A stretch of DNA of 64,000 bases from Calocera cornea HHB12733 (GCA_001632435.1 KV423938.1:161441-225440); one strand, 5' to 3'. Positions 1 to 12,900 are shown, counted from the first letter of the stretch. Notes: generated by a model not told the origin, from the letters alone. A program made the numbers and translations.

Positions 1-751
1 ATGTTCTGCGAGCAGAGGTAGGATGACAACGCACGCCTCTTCAGCCTCTTTCAACCTCAGCTCGGCCTTGTCCTCCTCGAGGCGCGCCGCTTTCCCCCTT
101 CCAGGCGCATACATCAGCATCGCGATCAACATCGGTGCGGCACCAATGCTCACCTTGCGCCAGATCTCCGCATCGCAATCTTCTTCTTCGTCTCATAGTC
201 TTCTTTGATCTGCGCGAGCTCGTACGCCGAGACGACGCGCTGGATGCGGGTGGTGGAGTGGGACTCGACGGCCGCAGAAAGCACTACGGAGACGGATGAG
301 CGACCGATACCGCAGATTGAGAAGCATCGCGACGTACCTTCAAACTGTTTCAGCGCCTTCGTCCTGACCCTGTCCATAGCCTTATTGTTCTTCTCCGCAT
401 CCCCCTCCTCCCCAAAGCTATCTGCCAGCGTCTGGCTCACCAGCACAACTCTGACATTGCTCGGCAGCCCGGGTATAAGGTCTTCGCGCAGGGCGGTGAA
501 CAGTGTGCTCTTCCCTGTCCCGTTCCTCCCTAGCAAGCCGTATCGCACGCCCGACTTGAGCCTGAGATGGCAGTCGACAAGCAGGTCGTTGCGACCGATG
601 CTGATATTTACGCCTTTCAGGTCTATCTCATTCGATGTCGCGAGGGTGTCGGTGTGAAACCTGCGTCGTATTAATATGACGCATATATATGTGTGATAAG
701 AGTAGGTGCACACCGGGATTGCGGGGAGGTGCAGATGATCTCAGGGGCCAT
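1..751 (-). CDS. ABC-F family ATPase, N-terminal part, runs off left edge
   Basis: Exons on the minus strand are 751-714, 660-338, 283-154 and 97-<1, with in-phase introns of 53, 54 and 56 bp. They give 196 residues before the window ends. The ATG at 751-749 is chosen because the short first exon ends in CG|gtgtgc and joins in phase to the conserved exon. Walker A GRNGTGKST lies at residues 57-65. It is preceded by a typical ABC start (NEIDLKGVNISIG) and followed by a charged linker containing SGARGKAAR, seen in soluble fungal ABC-F proteins. No membrane segment is visible. ABC-F proteins have two ATPase domains in one chain and act on ribosomes in translation or ribosome assembly, not in transport. 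The signature motif, Walker B and the second domain lie outside the window, so the subfamily cannot be fixed. Confidence 0.8.
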
Positions 752-1519
752 GGTGTGGTGCTGCTCACTGCTTTTCCCTCGTCTTGCAGCGCTCTATCGC
801 GGGTATCCAGTCAAGCACGGCGTCTATGGGGCACATCTCGACGAGGTGGCAAGGTGTATTTATGCTGGCGAGAGCCCAACACTCCGCTCTCAACCTGGAG
901 AAATAGCACCACATTCTGCCCGATACTACCGCGTTCATGCTTCTTTGCCAGCGAGACGGGCGAGGGTCCTCTTCACATCGCCGCGTCAGGTCGAGTGATG
1001 TCGAGTAATGCGACGTTCGCTTGCTTTGTAGCAACATAATATCTCGTTTGACGGGTTCCAGGGCCCCGAGAATGACTGGGCTATCCTGCTGGAATGGACA
1101 TTTAGCTGATATTGGGATGCAGTATAGGGCGAGGACCATTCGACGCCTACACCTCCAGTGGCGGTGCTTTCGATGGCACGGACACGAATCGAAGCAAGAT
1201 TGAATGCCAAGCCAGAATTCGTCGAAGAGTATCACGAATCTTGCCACAATTGCTGCTCGAGGCTGCTTGTTGCTCACAGAGGATGATGGGTGTCGGCATT
1301 TCCAGGCTACTAGCTTCAGGGACAATCACCGAGTGTTTCTTCTGGACAGTATCTGATGGCCTATTCTTATTTCGGACACCCGCGGAAGAGAACTTCGAGA
1401 ATCAAAAGGAATGATTGCGTTGATGCTACATTGTTATGTAAGAGACCATAGCTAGAGATATATGGATCGAGAATAAGGAATCTGCTCTAAGCAGCCGACA
1501 GTCCATACCATGCCTCCAA
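752..1519. other. intergenic stretch, no gene supported
   Basis: This 768 bp gap separates the divergent start of the ABC-F gene from the 3' end of the transporter gene. Open frames here are short and carry no recognisable motif or joinable exon. It presumably holds the ABC-F promoter and the transporter 3' UTR. Nothing else stands out. Confidence 0.5.
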
Positions 1520-3475
1520 TTATTCGGAAGGTGCATACTTGCTCTTTCTCCTCAAGTGCCCGCCGTACTTCATCAACACCACCGGGATGGGGATCATGAG
1601 GATTGCGATGCAGCCAAGCAGAGTGCTTGCCCAACGCGGGTTAAGCTTCTCGAACATCTGGGTGGCGAAGAGAGGGAAACCAGCGCCGAAACTACTCCGG
1701 ACGACCGTGCTGCTTGCCATGGCAGACGCAGCGACCATGAGGTAGGCGTCGATGATGTAGTTGAACAAGCTCAGGAATATGAGCGTGATGCCAATGCCGA
1801 GCGGGAAGACGGCCATCATCGGGCTCCAGAAGGAGACGGAGGGGTAGCTTGTCCAGCCGAACCAGAAGAAGCTGATGGCGAACAGTGGGCCACCGATTAT
1901 GGCCATCTCCAAACGCCGCTCGGGAGGGACAGGCTTCGGATCGTATATGCGCATGTACCTTTCGTACCGCGGATTGAAGCCCCAGACGTACAGCGCGACA
2001 CCAGCGACACCACCTAGGAACAAGGGGAGGAACATAAGGCCAGATACGCCAGCGTTCATCCCATGCCCTTCGGTGAAAACGATCGGGAAGGCTTCGAAGA
2101 GGAGGTAGATACAGCCGTAGACGAAGGACATGTAGGTCGTGATGGCGATCAACATCGGCTCCATGACGAGGACCTTGAAGGGCCGTCCGAGGATAATGGA
2201 GAGACGCTTGCGCAGGGACACTTCGGCCTTCTCCAGAGCCGCGAAGTACTGTGGGTCTCCGGTGCTCTTACGCAAAGCCTTGGCACGTGCGACAAGAAGG
2301 ACAGGGCTGTGGAAATCGATCAGCAGCTGAGCCAACTAAGGACGAATCGTGAACTCACGTGTATGTCTCTGGTAAGCCAAAGATGATCGCCACGGTGCAC
2401 GCACCCGCAAAGAGAGCCAGCAGCCAGAAGACCCATCTCCAGCTCACGCCTGCAACGCTCATGTAGCCACTGACAATGGGTCCGAGCGCGGGTCCGGCGA
2501 AGGGGGCAAGCGTGAAGACGGCCATTGCCTTGCCTCTTGTGTCTGCATCCCAAATATCGGCGAGCACTGGACCGGCGATGGTCAGCGGCGCTGCGGCAAA
2601 CGTGCCGCTCAGGAAACGGAAGATGAGGACCTGTGCGGTGGTGCGCGACAGTGCGGCGCCCACTTGCCACAGTGTGTAGGGAACGAAGGCGAGGAGGAAA
2701 ATCAGACGACGGCCATATGACTCGGACAGTGGGCCCCACAGGAGGGGGCCGACACAGTAACCGATCACGAATATCGCAATGGTAAGTGTCGCGATCTCGT
2801 CGGACATTCCCAACTCGGTTTCCAGCGACGGGATGATTCCTGATGGCGCAGAGGATGAGAAGGATCTGCAAATCAGGTCAGAATTCCGTTGTCAGAAATG
2901 AGAGGACTGAGTGCGCACGCGTTCAGAGTCAACATCGCCGCAAGCATCGTCAACCACCACCTGTATCCCCTGCTCCAGTTCTTCGGGTTCTCCGGATCGT
3001 CCTCTCCATCCCAGTCTACCAAATAAGGGTCCTTCTTCGCCTTTTCGATTTCGGCCGCATCGGCTTCGCCAGGGCTGACAACTTCTTCTATGTCGCCTGG
3101 TTGGCGCTCCTCGAGCTGATGGAGAGAGTGTCCGCCTCGCGAACGAGTGGAGGCGGTCGACATGCGACGGGGCTTGCGGTAGGATGCAGTAGGAGCATGC
3201 CCATGGGGACGGTGGTGTGGACGGTGGGGAGAGGTCGGCGAAAGTGGGGAGACCGGGTCAAGCTCGCCATGGTCGGGAGACGTCGGAGGCGTGTGATCGT
3301 GCGGAGAAGATGGCTCAGGGAGGGCTTTCTCCAGGTCGCGGGGCGATTCGGTGATGTGTTTCTTCTCGACGGGCGAGGGAGGGGACGAGTGCGGTCCGCC
3401 GTCCGGAGACGGTACCACTGTGAGGGAAGACCTCCTCGTTAGTGCTGGAGAGGGTGCTCGTAATTTTTCAGACAT
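1520..3475 (-). CDS. MFS multidrug/polyamine-type transporter (DHA1-like)
   Basis: Exons 3475-2919, 2865-2359 and 2306-1520 (introns 53 and 52 bp) encode 616 residues. The ATG at 3475 is the first ATG of the frame. Residues 1 to about 165 form a Pro/Ser/His-rich cytosolic tail, ending at the FENPKNW-like motif (DDPENPKNWSRGY) typical of fungal DHA1 drug:H+ antiporters. Twelve hydrophobic segments follow. Motif A (GPLSESYGRRL) lies between TM2 and TM3, and a PETYTPVLL-type motif sits before the central loop. Such proteins export drugs, polyamines or organic acids across the plasma membrane by proton antiport. The substrate cannot be told from sequence. Length and domain order are normal for the family and the gene looks intact. 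Confidence 0.9.
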
Positions 3476-5504
3476 GATTGTTGAGCCAGAGTATTGCGGG
3501 AGGGAAAGGAAACACAAGCAAAGGAGACTGCCTTGGATTGCCTGGTATATCGACCGACAGTTGGTGCTGAACAGGGGGTAATCAATGCAACGGGGTGATG
3601 CACGAGATCAGGTGCACGCTCGACAGGAGATGAAGGGTAGATCGTTGGGAAGGGGAGCGGCAGCAGGCAGATGGAAACTAGCGAATCCATGCGGCTCAGT
3701 CATTGTCCTTAAGTACCTGCCCGTGGTGTGGAAATCCACAGGACTCGAAGAGACGGGCCGTGGGGTTCAATGACATAAGCCCCACCTTCAAAGGCTGACC
3801 TCGCATGGCTCCCTACCCGGACAAGGTTGGGGGCGGGGTAGTGGCTCCGAAGCTCGGCACGAGTCACCAATTTCGAGCGTTAGCCCGCCTATCAGCGGGA
3901 CGGGTTCCGGGGCGGCCGTTGGCGAGCGGGGCCGACCGCGCCAGCCATCGTACGCCGGAACGGAGTAACCGCCTGATACCCGGAGGAGAATGTTCGAGCC
4001 TGTCAGCCTCGCCCAATAGCGCAGCACAGACTGAGAAAGGCGAGCAAAGCCGAAGCCAAGCTGATTGTATATAGAGATGGTCACCGGACGTTGGTCAAAA
4101 CGGAAAGCGACGGCAGGCGGAGGCTGAGCCGGGCGGGGTCCCGACCCGCCGCGCCTCCAGCAATAGGGTATGACATCAAGATGGAAGGCACAGCCACTCA
4201 CCACCCGTACCGCGTAAAGGTGCTGCCGAGTCATGCCGAAATTTCTCGATGGTGCGAGTTGCTTCCGAGCGTTTCTTACCCTTTGGAAATTTGCCCAATA
4301 CCCCTGTCAACTGTCCCGTGCAACCCTACAAGGTACAAAATGATGTTGCTTGACGACCGGACCCTTGCAACCATCGGCAGCCATCTGAATTCACGATGTG
4401 GCGATTCTGCTTGCAGAATACTTCGGGATTCGTATCGACTAGGTCGTGGTGGTGAGAACGCGATATGACCTGACAGCGACTCGGTCATGCAGTGCCAGTC
4501 AGGGCCCGGCAACGAAGTCCCCCAGAGAAGATCGCTGGCCGCCGAGATGGGTTCCATTCTTCCTTTGACACCCCTTGCTTGAGTAAGTGACACGCTTCAG
4601 GCACAGCGTGCCTTGTGGGAGGCCGCATTGCTGGCCGACGTCAAAGCGCAGCCAAGCAGGAACGCACATCCTTTAAAATCGCTGATTTTTCTCACGGACA
4701 AACGGTGGACCCGGTCTTATTCAATAAATGGCCCCTTCTGCAAGTCGCTCCACATGTCGATAAACGCTCGTCCGCTTGAGCAGTACGGTTACTTCGCAGA
4801 CTTTGTCAGCAGCCACGCGTAGGCATTGCCATGTACGACGTGGAGCTGCGATCTCGAGCATTCGTTCGCCGCCCCTGCTTTGGCAACAATACCGTGAAAG
4901 AAGAGAAGCGACTCATTCACGATGACCTGTCACAGACCTCCAACTCCGCGGAACTCCCATCCAGCTATTAGACTTGCGTCTGGTTTCGCAGACGCCTAGC
5001 CCTAGGAGTGCACTTGCCTAACGTCCTCTGGATGTCACAATTGAGACATGCTCCCGTTGATACGTGTTCGGCGACAACAATGAAGGGTAGCTGCTATCCC
5101 TCGTCGACCATTTGTGCTCAGCGGGAAGGTTGTTGAGCTATTCCAATGGCAGCGGCAATGTGTAGTGTTGCGGTTGGTGAATGGCCCATGGCCGGCGACA
5201 GCTGCTGCAGTCGTAGCGTTGTACCCATGCAGCAAGGAGAACAGAGAGGGCAGCAGCATCGGGGAGGAAGGGTTCGGCTGCTCACCGATTAAAAAGGCTA
5301 GATGCTGAAAGCTAACATGATGCGAAGTAGAGCACACGAGCTGCGTAAGCACTATCGTCAGCTACAGAAGCACGAGAACCCCGTACGAGGCACTGATTTG
5401 CGTGCATCCGGCATTACCCGTAAAAGGCACGGGATTGTACAGGGCAATAGAACGTGTGTTCTGCCGGCCCGCCGATGGGCAGCACATAGCAAAGACCCAG
5501 TTTG

Positions 5505-5960
5505 TGCTGCAGGACGAGCAAACTCTACATGTGTTTCCAAAGAGTTAACCTTGAAAATGGAAGCCCCAAAAGTCCCATGCCTGGTCAAGATCCCACATAA
5601 GAAGCCGCATCTCTCCATATCCGCAGAAAGGGAATGGTAGAGACCAGAACGAGATCTTCGCGGACTTGGAACGAGAAGCACCTCGACAGAGAGAAGAGAA
5701 CAGAAGACAGTGTACAGACAAGCGCGCGTACAGAGCGAATACTCCTTTGAGCTGCAGGACCAGCAACCTCTAGGTGTATTGCCGAAGAGTTGGCCTTGAG
5801 AGCTGAAACGCCAAACCTCCCATGCCTGGTCAACATCCAAACCGGCTATCCGCATCTTTTCTTGTCCCCATGTGCAGGACAGCAAGAAGCAGAACCAGAT
5901 CTGCACGGGCATGGGACGAGAAGCGTTTCCACAGAGAAGAAGAGACAGGGCACAGACAAG
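5505..5960. repeat. imperfect direct repeat, about 246 bp period, two copies
   Basis: Copy 1 starts near 5505 and copy 2 near 5751. Both begin with GCTGCAGGAC(G/C)AGCAA. They continue through matching blocks around CCCATGCCTGGTCAA (5574 and 5819) and a GCATCT block (5607 and 5851), and end near ACAGACAAGC. Divergence is substantial, so this is an old duplication. No coding function is evident. Confidence 0.6.
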
Positions 5961-7020
5961 CCCTCATACAGCGCTCCCCGGGCGAAGCGGATACGCATGC
6001 CTGGCGCATGGCACTCACTCAACCGAGAGGGCACCGTAATAGCGCCGCTGTTACCAAGATCTGAAAGCATCATCCAGCAGAACGCATACTGTGACTTTGC
6101 CACGCGTGATTATGGTGAGCAGTGAGTACATATGTCAGACTGTTGGAGGATCACTCGTCGACTGTGTTCGAGGGACCACGCACTGTCTCACCGAGCAAAC
6201 CAGTCCACAGTTGCGTCCTGTGTGAAGATGACAGTACACAACAGATTGGCTCGCAGAAGGGCAGCGCGAAGAACCTCGAGCAGCTAAAATCGTTCTTGAG
6301 AGACAAGCTTGAAAGCGGATGCACTCAACTACCCATGGTTTCTATCTCGGGCCGAGACGACAGTATTGTCTACAGCTGCAAAACGGTCGAGAGAGCTACG
6401 CGATGCAAATCATGTGAAGAAGCACGTCCAGTATCATGAGCTACCAGAAAGAATGGGGCTGAAGAGTCCGCGCCGCAGACCGAATGTCACAGACGCCGGC
6501 AGACGACCGTGCAATGGTCTTGTGTTACCACGCTCAAAGCCATGTTGTAAACATGGCGAAGTAGATGAATCCATTGGAGAGTCGCCCGCCGGGTCGTTGG
6601 ACGTTGAGCCTGCATTGACGTTGACAAGGGGATGTGACGGAGGCAGATGGCGGTGGATGGCGGCCATCTGAGGCGGCCCCTACTGTGCCGCCGCATAAGA
6701 GAAAGGACTGTGCTGGGCCGACGTCGACAATAAGATAAGTTCAGTGGATGCCCAGCAGCGCGGAAGACATCTCATCATCCCGGAGGCTGAGATGGTCCAG
6801 TCCAATACTTGGGATCCACCGGCTCGACTCGCTGGGCAGGACGATGCAGTGAGGCAGATAGGGGAGGTCAATAAGTCAGCCAGCCCCTACAGAGCGACAC
6901 GGACGATGTTTCAGCCGCCTCGGTCACGCTGACAGCTGCCGTATGCTTCACTGCCGAGGCAGGAGCATCTGCAGTGCAGCGACAGTCCCAGCAACAATCG
7001 TCCGAGTCGGCCCTGCAGCG

Positions 7021-7043
7021 AGGCAAGGCAAGGCAAGGCAAGG
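7021..7043. repeat. (GGCAA)n microsatellite
   Basis: Four to five head-to-tail copies of the pentamer AGGCA/GGCAA run directly from 7021 to 7043 and break down into GGCGAGAGA. It is a simple-sequence tract inside the gene-poor stretch. Confidence 0.85.
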
Positions 7044-7164
7044 CGAGAGAGACATGGTCGGAAAGTCCGACTGAAGAGTGCAGGTTGTCAGAGTCACAAA
7101 GAGTGAAGCAAGCAGAGAGACGACCGGCTCGCGAAGATGACATAGAGGACAGATCCGTCTTGAG

Positions 7165-7700
7165 CACCTGCAGACTGCTCAACTGCCAGGCAGGAGCATG
7201 TAGGCTGTGTGCAGTCGAAATCACTCCTCCTCTATGTCAGACTTGCTGCCGCAGATCAGAGCAGTTGAACAGCATGCAGGTAATTAGTCCATGGTTCAGA
7301 CCCCCCTCTATGTCAGCATTGTGGCCAGCGGCGCCCTCAAGAGCCCAGGAGGGGGCCGGAGGAGAAGTTGCCAGAGGTTGATGCACGGTGAGCAAGGTGC
7401 ACAAGGGCGACATAGACGGTTCCAAATACTTCCTCGATAGCAGCACCTGCACGTCTCTCAGCTGCTAAGGCAGGAGGAGGTGCAAAGTACGCCAGAGAGT
7501 ATCGGCCGTCTATGTCAGACCTGTGGCCACTGATGCTTGCAGATGTTGATTAGGAGAAGGAGGTCGTCCAGCCGGTAAGGAGCAGTTGCCATAGCATCCA
7601 AGTATCGTCCATAGCTCCTCCTCAGGTGACCAGGTACAGCAGAAGCCGCATGAACACCTGCCGGTCCGCGACTTCATCCTGCACCGCTCAACCACATCAG
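7165..7700. repeat. imperfect direct repeat, about 279 bp period
   Basis: The blocks CACCTGCAGACTGCTCAACT (7165) and CACCTGCACGTCTCTCAGCT (7444) lead each unit. CTATGTCAGACTTGCTGCC (7232) pairs with CTATGTCAGACCTGTGGCC (7510) at nearly the same offset. An extra CTATGTCAGCATTGTGGCC occurs at 7309, and a leader-like block lies near 6932. The units are diverged and non-coding. Confidence 0.55.
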
Positions 7701-8258
7701 GGGGTGGGAGCAGTGTGTGGGAAGCACAAGATTGACTGGGAGTTCATTAGACTTCGGTGCGGCTGGGCCCTTGCTGAGGCAGGTACAGAACGAGAAGAAG
7801 TGGTGGTGGGACGGTGGAGGAGGAGACAGTGGCAGAGAACGAGAGAGGGAGGGGGAGGGGGGATGCATCCAGCAAGGAGCAGTGCAAGGAGGAGGGGGAG
7901 GGCGAATGCGCAACTGGCATGCCAGATGAAGAGGGGGAGAGGCGAAGAGGGGCAAGGGGGAAGGAAAAGGTGAGGATGGTCGTCCGAGCCCAAAGCCTGC
8001 CCCCTCCACCCAAGCCCACACAGGTATATATATGCGCCGCAATTTTTGTATCACCGTAGCCCAAGTTTAGGGCAGGTTGGGAAGACATGCGAAGGATGGA
8101 AGGATGGAAGAGAGGTGTGATCACAGAACACAGAAGGCGGCGCAGGGGACGCGTGGTGCAGTTCAGGGCCGGCTTGTGTCGCGCGGCTAGGGACTCCCGC
8201 ACGGGACCCTTGGTCCTCCCAGTTCCGTACAGGGAGCAGAGCGCCCCCAGACGACAAG

Positions 8259-9237
8259 ATGCGTATATCCTCAGCAGCCTTCCTGGCTGCTTCGTACGTC
8301 TCTCGCTTAACGCGCTTGGATAGCTGCTGATATGGGGACTGGGTAGGATCGGACTTGCTGCTGCAGCGAATGTCAAGGGCCGGATAAGGGCTAATGATAT
8401 CCTTACTGGTACGCCCCCCGCTCGGCCCCGAGTACCCTCTCCAGCAGCGCGCTGATCAGACTCCAGACATATCACCGCGCGAGCTCTCTCCCCTCACGCG
8501 TGTAGTGCTCGATGGAGGTCGGTACAGCGCGCGAGTGACCAAGTCGGGGGAGTTCGAGCTGTGCGTCTTCTCTGTCTCCCTGCCGCGCAGGCAGGTGGTA
8601 GGGGAGGATCGTGCTGATGAATGCCGGTGTGATTTAGGCAGGGTATACCGGAAGGAGAATGGGTATTGGATGTGCTGAGTCCGCAGTATGATTTCGAGCA
8701 GGTGTGCCCGCTCTCTATGTATGCTGCTGAAGGACGCCCACTGACGTGGCCAAGTTCCTCGTGCGCGTCCCCTCCGACCCCGCGTCCCCCCCGACGCTCC
8801 ACCCGCACACGCCCTTCTCCCCGCTCTCCAGCAGCACGCACACCCTCCCCACGCTCTCCCTCTCCCCGCGCGCCTCGCGCGCCTGGACGCAGCGCGAAGA
8901 CGGCTTCACGACGCAGATCAAGGGCATGCTTGGCAACCCTATGATGCTGCTCATGCTTGCTACTGTGGGCGGGGTCGTGCTGCTGCCGATGGTGCTGAAG
9001 AATATCGATCCGGACGCGGCGGACGAGGCGGCTAAAAGGAGGAATATGATCGCGCGGGGTGATGTGGGTGGAGGGTGAGTGCATTCGCCTTTTGGTGGAC
9101 TGGGGAACGGAAGCTAGGACGCTGACGAGGAGAACAGGCTCAGGGGGATCATGGACGCTCCAGGGAGCAGAGGGCCTGCAGAAGGAGCGGCCCCAGCGCC
9201 GGCAGGGAGGGCGAAGGGCAAGAATCGCCGGAAATGA
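8259..9237 (+). CDS. EMC7: ER membrane protein complex subunit 7 (EMC7-like)
   Basis: Exons 8259-8293, 8347-8408, 8467-8560, 8638-8701, 8755-9074 and 9138-9237 join in phase to give 224 residues. A signal peptide (about residues 1-20, rich in Ala/Leu) is followed by a beta-sandwich domain. Its core reads VKGRI, then TRVVLDGGRYSARVTKSGEF and a WVLDVLSPQYDFEQ block, matching the DUF2012 fold of EMC7. A single C-terminal membrane helix begins at GNPMMLLML, then comes a basic Lys/Arg tail. EMC inserts tail-anchored and multipass proteins into the ER membrane. EMC7 is a lumenal-sandwich subunit. Length is usual for fungi. The many very small exons at the 5' end are the uncertain part, although every junction keeps frame and homology. 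Confidence 0.85.
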
Positions 9238-9919
9238 GGCTTGTTAAGCTAGCATCATAGCGCATACACTTTGGATAGATCTGCTTTAGCGCCCCAGAGG
9301 CGGGCGGGCCGCGCACTCGGCTTGCTATCGGGGCTTTAAATGCCACGTGTGCTTATGTCACCCGCTATTTCTTTGCTGTCTGTTGCCGCGTCTCGAGCAA
9401 CGCACCCTGGCCCGCCCAAGCAGAGGCTCATGAGGCGCAGGAGGAGAATCGCGCGCCAGGCCTGCACCCTCGGCGCACCCGGGCACAAGGCGGGACCGTG
9501 AGATGGCCCATCCCGCCCGCACAGCACAAAATGCATCCTCCCCTCCCCCGCTGAGCAGGGACCGCCGCTCCCCCTCTCTCTGCCGGACAACCACCCCCCA
9601 CCCGCCATCCAGCTCGCGTTCGGCCTGCTCTAGACGGCTCGCACACCGAACGCACACCCAACAGGCGACGCGAGCGCTCGTTGGTCCCTTCTCCTCCTCC
9701 TCGAGTCGAACTTGCTATCCTACCAGAGGGGTAAAACACTACTCGCCACTGAGCGGCGTTGCATCAAGGACACTACACACTCGACTCATACACCCTATAC
9801 TGTGCACACACCCACACCCCTAACTTACTTCACCCCGCTACTCAACGTTATACCACCATCCCCTACATACGTAAAGCCGCCACCGCCACCTGACCCACAC
9901 CCAAGAGCATACCCAAACC
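9238..9919. other. intergenic, promoter and leader of the ITC1-like gene
   Basis: No gene is supported here. From about 9820 to 9915 the plus strand is pyrimidine-rich with many CACC and CCCC words, the usual look of a basidiomycete core promoter and leader. It runs directly into the ATG at 9920. Confidence 0.5.
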
Positions 9920-12900
9920 ATGCCGATCCTCCGGCGGAAAAAGGTGCTCTTCATCCCCCCTCCTGCCATGGCCGGGCCCGGGCCCGGGCCCGCCTCTCCC
10001 TCCTCATCCTCCCTCACCCACCCCCTGCCCACCGCCGGCCCGTCCTCCCCCACCCACCAGCACCAGCATGCAAGATCATCCTCCTTCTCCGGAGCGCCGC
10101 CGCTGGGAGAGGACGGGGAGGAGAAACATTCCGTGCTGGCCCTGAGCCCTAGCTTGCCCGTGTGGTACATGAAGGAGACCGGGGAGATATTCACTACCTA
10201 CGAGTGCGCCCTCCTTTTCACCGCACCCCTGTCCCGACCCGCTGACCTGGTTACTTGCGCACCACAGAGCCTACTGTGCACGGCGCGCCTTCTATCTCCA
10301 GCCGATCTTCCAATGCGAGGTAACCGGCAAGTCCGGCCTGCGGTTCTTCGATGCGCTCAAGTCCGAGCGGGCCGAGGCGCGCACTTTGGAATCTCGCTTC
10401 CCCGAGCAGCTCAAAGCCCCTGTGCTGAGGAGCGTGCAGTTCCAGGTTGTGGGCCGGCTGGACGACCTGGTCAATATGGTGTATGAGCGGTTTAGGGACA
10501 GGTTTTGGGAGGGCGAGAGGGTGCTCGTTGAGATGGAGGGCGATCGGTACGTTTTCCTGCTACTGCCACAGGAATGTGTATGCGGGGTATTGACGAAAGA
10601 CCCGCATATAGCTTCGTCGCCACAGTCCGGCAGGTCTATCCCCCGCGCCGGCGCACCTCCTCCTCCACCTCTACGCCTCGCGAGTCCGCCCCGATCCACC
10701 CGCTGCCGACGTCTCTCAACGCTTCACCGCTGGACGACGCCTCAACCTACTTCTACAGCGTTCAGATCGTCACGACCGCTTCTGCGTCCGGGCTGGAGAA
10801 GGATAAGGACAAGGACGGGCACAAGGAAGGGAAGGAGGGGAAGGAAGGTACCCCTGCTGAGAAGAAAGGGCGGAGGAAGAGCGAGCTGCACGCTGGCGCC
10901 AAGGCGAACGGGAGCGAGGAGCCCGCGAGCGGGAACAGGCGGCGCAGCATGCGCCAGCGCAAGGCGGAGGAGGTGGTGGAGCGGCTGACGCTTGAGAAGG
11001 CGCAGGAGAACCCAGACGCAGGTCAGGGTCAGGGGCAAGGGGTCAAGGCTGAGGAACCGGCTGTCGGGGAAGGGTTCAAGGGCAGCCTAATGGAGGTCAC
11101 GCCTTCGCAGCTGTCCCGCGACAGGCTCACGTTCTCCAAGTCCATCCTCCGGCGGTATCTGGCCGCGACGGTCGAGCGGGGCGCGGCGGTCGCCTCTCCC
11201 TGGGTGGTCAAGCACAGCCTGTGCAAGCGCCTTGGGATCGATGAGCAGATGCCGGAAGGGCGGAAAGAGGAGGTGGAGCTCATTCGGCAGGGGGCGCTGG
11301 GGAAGAGGAAGAAGGCGGTGAGCGAGAAGATGGAGGAGCGGGAGCGGGAGCGGGCCCGAGAGAGAGAGGAGGCGCGGGCTAGGGAGGAGCTCGAGGAGGG
11401 CGGCGACGAGGGGAGGGCGAAGAAGAGGCGGAAGAGCGGGAAGAAAGGTGAGTGCACACTGGCTTATATGCGCGTTGGAGAGTATGTGTTGATTGTTTGA
11501 ACAGCGGAGGAGAAGGCAGAGAAGAAAGCTGCCGCTGAGGCTGAGAAGCGGCGGAAGGAAGAGGAAGAGCGCAAGCGGAAAGAGGAGGAGGAAGCCGCTC
11601 GCAAAGCCGCTGAGGAGGCTGCTGCCGCCGCTGCCCTCGCGGCGAAGAAGAAGCCTGTCAAGTACCCGACTGAGGACCTCGATGTGCGCATCAGCGAGAG
11701 GGAGAAGAAGCATGGGAAGCAAGTGCGCAGGCCGAGGTGGAAGAGGAACGTGTTCTTTATAGAGCTGGGACTGGGCGTGTGGGAGGTGTTCTTGGAGACG
11801 TGGAACTTCCTCAGCATCTTCAGGTGAGTACTGCGGTTGGGCGTTCTGAGCGCAACTGAGCAGGAATTAGTAAACCGCTCTACCTCGCGCCGTTCACGAT
11901 GGACGACTATGCCGCCGCTCTGCGACATAACGTGTCCGACCCGCCCTGCGTGCTGATCGCCGAAGCGCACCAGGTCCTCATGACCCTCATAGCGCGCGAC
12001 GTCCCCGGCAAGCGGCACACGGCGCTCCTCTCGCTCTCTGACGCGCCCGAGAAGCTCGTGGACCGACTCGCCGACGCAGGCGAGGGGTGGGAGCAGGGCG
12101 GCTGGGAGAAGAAGGGCCGCATGGGGTGGGAGGAGGCGCTCGTCGGTCTGCTCAAAGAGCATGCTACGAAGGGCGCGCTGCCCCGGTTGCAGGAGATCCT
12201 TGAGCACCTGCTCCTGGAGGACGGCGCGATCAAGGAGGGCGAGGCGGATCTGCCGCCTGGTTCAGGCGAGACGACCGCCGTGCGCTCTGCTGTGAGTTCG
12301 GGCGAGCCGCCCTCCTCGCCCATCACCGATATCTCGATCGAGGGCTCAGAGGCAACCACCATGCCCGCCACGGCCAAGACGCGCTATCCCACTCTGCCGA
12401 TTCCGGACAAGCTTGCCCTGCTCAAGTTCCTGACCGAGGTCGCCGTTGTCAGCAAGACGATCAAGGGGTTCTTGGAGGCGGGGGATGCGCAGCTGACGGA
12501 GCTGAGGAAGGAGAAGATCGAGCTGAATCGGGAGAGGAAGCGCATGTGAGTCGTACCCTTTTCCGAAGGTGTGATGGGTGCTGATGGACTGCGTAGGGCC
12601 GAGGAGATCGCAGCCGTTGAGGAGAAGATCAACCCGCCCAAGACGGAGGAGGAGCAGGCGGCAGAGGCGGCAGCAGAAGCCGCAGCTGCAGCTGCAGATC
12701 CGGAGCAGAGCAAATCCGGAAAGGGCAAGAAGGCTGACGGCAAGACCTCGAAGGCTGGTAGCGCCGACACTCCTCAAGGCAGCAGCGATGCTGAGGAGAT
12801 GGAGGTGGACGTGAGTCCCAGTAGGAGCAAGAAGGCGAACGGCAAGTCCAAGCTCGATATCGCGGAGACGCCCATGGACAGCGATATCGATATGGACGCC

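Larger units (their letters stand above)
3476..8258. other. 4.8 kb gene-poor stretch with degenerate repeats
   Basis: No joinable exons or known motifs were found on either strand between the MFS and EMC7 starts. Open frames are short, overlap on both strands and look random. The stretch holds an imperfect 246 bp direct repeat (about 5505-5960), a (GGCAA)n tract (7021-7043) and an imperfect 279 bp direct repeat (7165-7700). From about 7795 to 7975 the plus strand is strongly purine-rich with runs of G, and could form G-quadruplex or triplex DNA upstream of EMC7. Promoters of both flanking genes must lie here. I found no tRNA or rRNA signature. Confidence 0.5.

Noticed and set aside
7674..8054. 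Long proline/serine-rich minus-strand frames upstream of EMC7.
   Set aside because: They mirror a GA-rich low-complexity tract, lack introns or motifs and overlap each other in several frames.
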